A stretch of DNA of 6,607 nt. Source: Nitrospinota bacterium (lineage in GTDB: Bacteria; Nitrospinota; Nitrospinia; Nitrospinales; VA-1). This document shows, in pieces, positions 5,497 to 6,607 of this stretch. Each line of letters opens with the position of its first letter. Position 1 is the first letter of the stretch. Made by a program: the position numbers and the translations under genes. The DNA is taken from the NCBI GenBank assembly GCA_022567815.1, contig JADFGI010000178.1, positions 1 to 6,607 on the forward strand, given 5' to 3'. The notes beneath the pieces are model-generated. The model saw only the letters and a program-made list of their open reading frames with translations. It made no database searches and was not told the DNA's origin.

Positions 5497-6591
5497 TTAT
5501 TGATGCGTGACCTTGATTTCAGGATTTCCAAACATCACATGCAGAAAAGGTTGACCCCACATTTTGCCTTCCTTCATGGCATGCATCACATGTTCTTTGG
5601 TATGCTTCATGAGCGCTTTTGTCGCCATCATCTTACCCATCATCTTCTTTTTCTCTGGCCCATCAGGCATTGCCATGATCATCGCCTTCATCTTCATCAT
5701 CCTTTTTTTGACCTCAGGGAAAGGTAAATAACCGGTCTTTAACGGCGACTTTTCCGGACCCATGGGCCCCAGTTTGTAAGGCGGCACCATCAGATGCACC
5801 ACTCTTCCGACACCGTTGATTCCACTATCGAATTGTAATTTACCTTTCTTACGCACCCCTTCCGTGATCATCATATGAATCAGATGATTGTCGTTGACCA
5901 GCTTGCCATCGACAAAAAGCTTGCCTTTAGCCCAAAAAGCCACATAGGTAAACTCGGTCGGCATCAGTCTCGTGCCCAATCCGGTCGCGCCATGCAGGAG
6001 ATGGTCGGTCACCACGCCGCCAAAGGTGGGAAAGAACTTTCCGTGCGGCAACGCCATATTGGCTTCAACCCTGTATTTGTGCGACTTGTCAGGCGCCTCA
6101 AAGGTCGCCACAAAGGAAACCTTGTCCTTCGTTTTAGCGCCATCAATAGCGGTCGCGTCTAACAGGGTCATCTCCAGGTCACCAACGCCCACGGTCAGCC
6201 AGTCACTGAATGGCGTCGCATGGTCAACGATGGTATAGGCTTCGCCCATTTTTTGCCTCATACCAGGCTTGATGCCTACCAATGGGAAAGGCGTGTTCTC
6301 AAAACCAATGGGATGGGCAGGGGTTCCAAAAACGGCAGGGTCCATCTGGCGCGGCCCAGGCTGGTTCCATCGGACTGAACCCCCACGTATCGATACTTTT
6401 ATCTCTACCGGCCCGCCGATACGGTCGGGTGGATTGGGATTCATGGCGTGAGCCCTCGTATAGGCGCCCAGACCGGTATCGGGCAATGAGCCCGCACTAC
6501 CAGCCTTTGAACTCGCTTGGGTATCCATACTGGCACACCCGAATGCCACTAACATAGCGGCAAATATTGGCAGTCTCAAAAATGGTTTCAT
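5497..6591 (-). CDS. Putative lipoprotein with a Met/His-rich C-terminal region, family not recognised
   Basis: The 364 residues start with a short basic and hydrophobic leader and a possible lipobox AFGC, which would lipidate C19. The -3 position is Ala rather than Leu, so the lipobox is acceptable but not ideal. A Ser/Gly/Ala-rich stretch follows (about 20-40), as in lipoprotein linkers. Residues 60-290 look like beta-rich exported sequence, with histidines in TDHLLH (195-200) and NDNHLIHMM (233-241); I do not recognise the family. Residues 298-344 hold 14 methionines with several lysines and H330, H334 and H337, in a predicted helical stretch. Met/His-rich regions of this kind bind Cu(I) in several periplasmic proteins, and the next gene is a cupredoxin, so copper handling is plausible but unproven. 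AAGGAGG stands about five bases before the ATG. It is the first gene of the minus-strand group within the window; its promoter lies outside. Confidence 0.8.
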   Translation of the reverse strand: MKPFLRLPIFAAMLVAFGCASMDTQASSKAGSAGSLPDTGLGAYTRAHAMNPNPPDRIGGPVEIKVSIRGGSVRWNQPGPRQMDPAVFGTPAHPIGFENTPFPLVGIKPGMRQKMGEAYTIVDHATPFSDWLTVGVGDLEMTLLDATAIDGAKTKDKVSFVATFEAPDKSHKYRVEANMALPHGKFFPTFGGVVTDHLLHGATGLGTRLMPTEFTYVAFWAKGKLFVDGKLVNDNHLIHMMITEGVRKKGKLQFDSGINGVGRVVHLMVPPYKLGPMGPEKSPLKTGYLPFPEVKKRMMKMKAMIMAMPDGPEKKKMMGKMMATKALMKHTKEHVMHAMKEGKMWGQPFLHVMFGNPEIKVTHQ

Positions 6592-6607
6592 AAGCTCCTC
6601 CTTCTTT

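Noticed and set aside
5440..5727. His-rich plus-strand open frame of 95 codons, resembling a metal-binding protein
   Set aside because: It lies opposite the Met-rich region of the lipoprotein gene. ATG codons read on the other strand give CAT, so the histidines are a mirror of the methionines.

Overview
The window carries two blocks that converge on each other. The left block, on the + strand, is the divisome set ftsQ-ftsA-ftsZ (about 348-3893) in its usual order. The right block, on the - strand, is three genes that all look exported (6591 down to 3988): a Met-rich putative lipoprotein, a type 1 copper cupredoxin, and an ethylbenzene-dehydrogenase-type haem-binding domain protein. A structured inverted repeat at 3916-3951 lies between the two converging 3' ends.

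The organism is a Gram-negative-type bacterium. Signals for this are the full POTRA-type FtsQ, the FtsA with an amphipathic tail, the FtsZ ending in a DIPTFLRK-type peptide, and the periplasmic redox proteins. A standalone exported haem domain of the EbdC/NxrC kind next to a cupredoxin suggests a respiratory lineage with periplasmic electron transfer. Nitrospinota or a deltaproteobacterium-like group would fit, but this is a guess from gene content and not a phylogenetic result.

Layout: 1-347 has no supported gene and holds copy 1 of a structured intergenic repeat (86-268). ftsQ (348-1232) and ftsA (1282-2514) follow with a 49-base gap. The 215-base ftsA-ftsZ gap is almost filled by copy 2 of the same repeat in the opposite orientation (about 2513-2707). 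ftsZ (2730-3893) has a strong Shine-Dalgarno just after it. Then come the convergent intergenic region (3894-3987) and the minus-strand genes at 3988-5016, 5056-5427 and 5497-6591. A long intercistronic hairpin lies at 5452-5486.

Working together: FtsZ forms the ring, FtsA tethers it to the membrane through its C-terminal helix and binds the FtsZ tail, and FtsQ links the ring to the periplasmic FtsB/FtsL complex. The right-hand genes form a probable operon for an envelope redox or metal-handling function. Its exact job cannot be read from the sequence. The least expected features are the inverted pair of repeats flanking ftsQA, the CX3CH motif in the haem-domain protein, and the Met-rich tail of the lipoprotein beside the cupredoxin.
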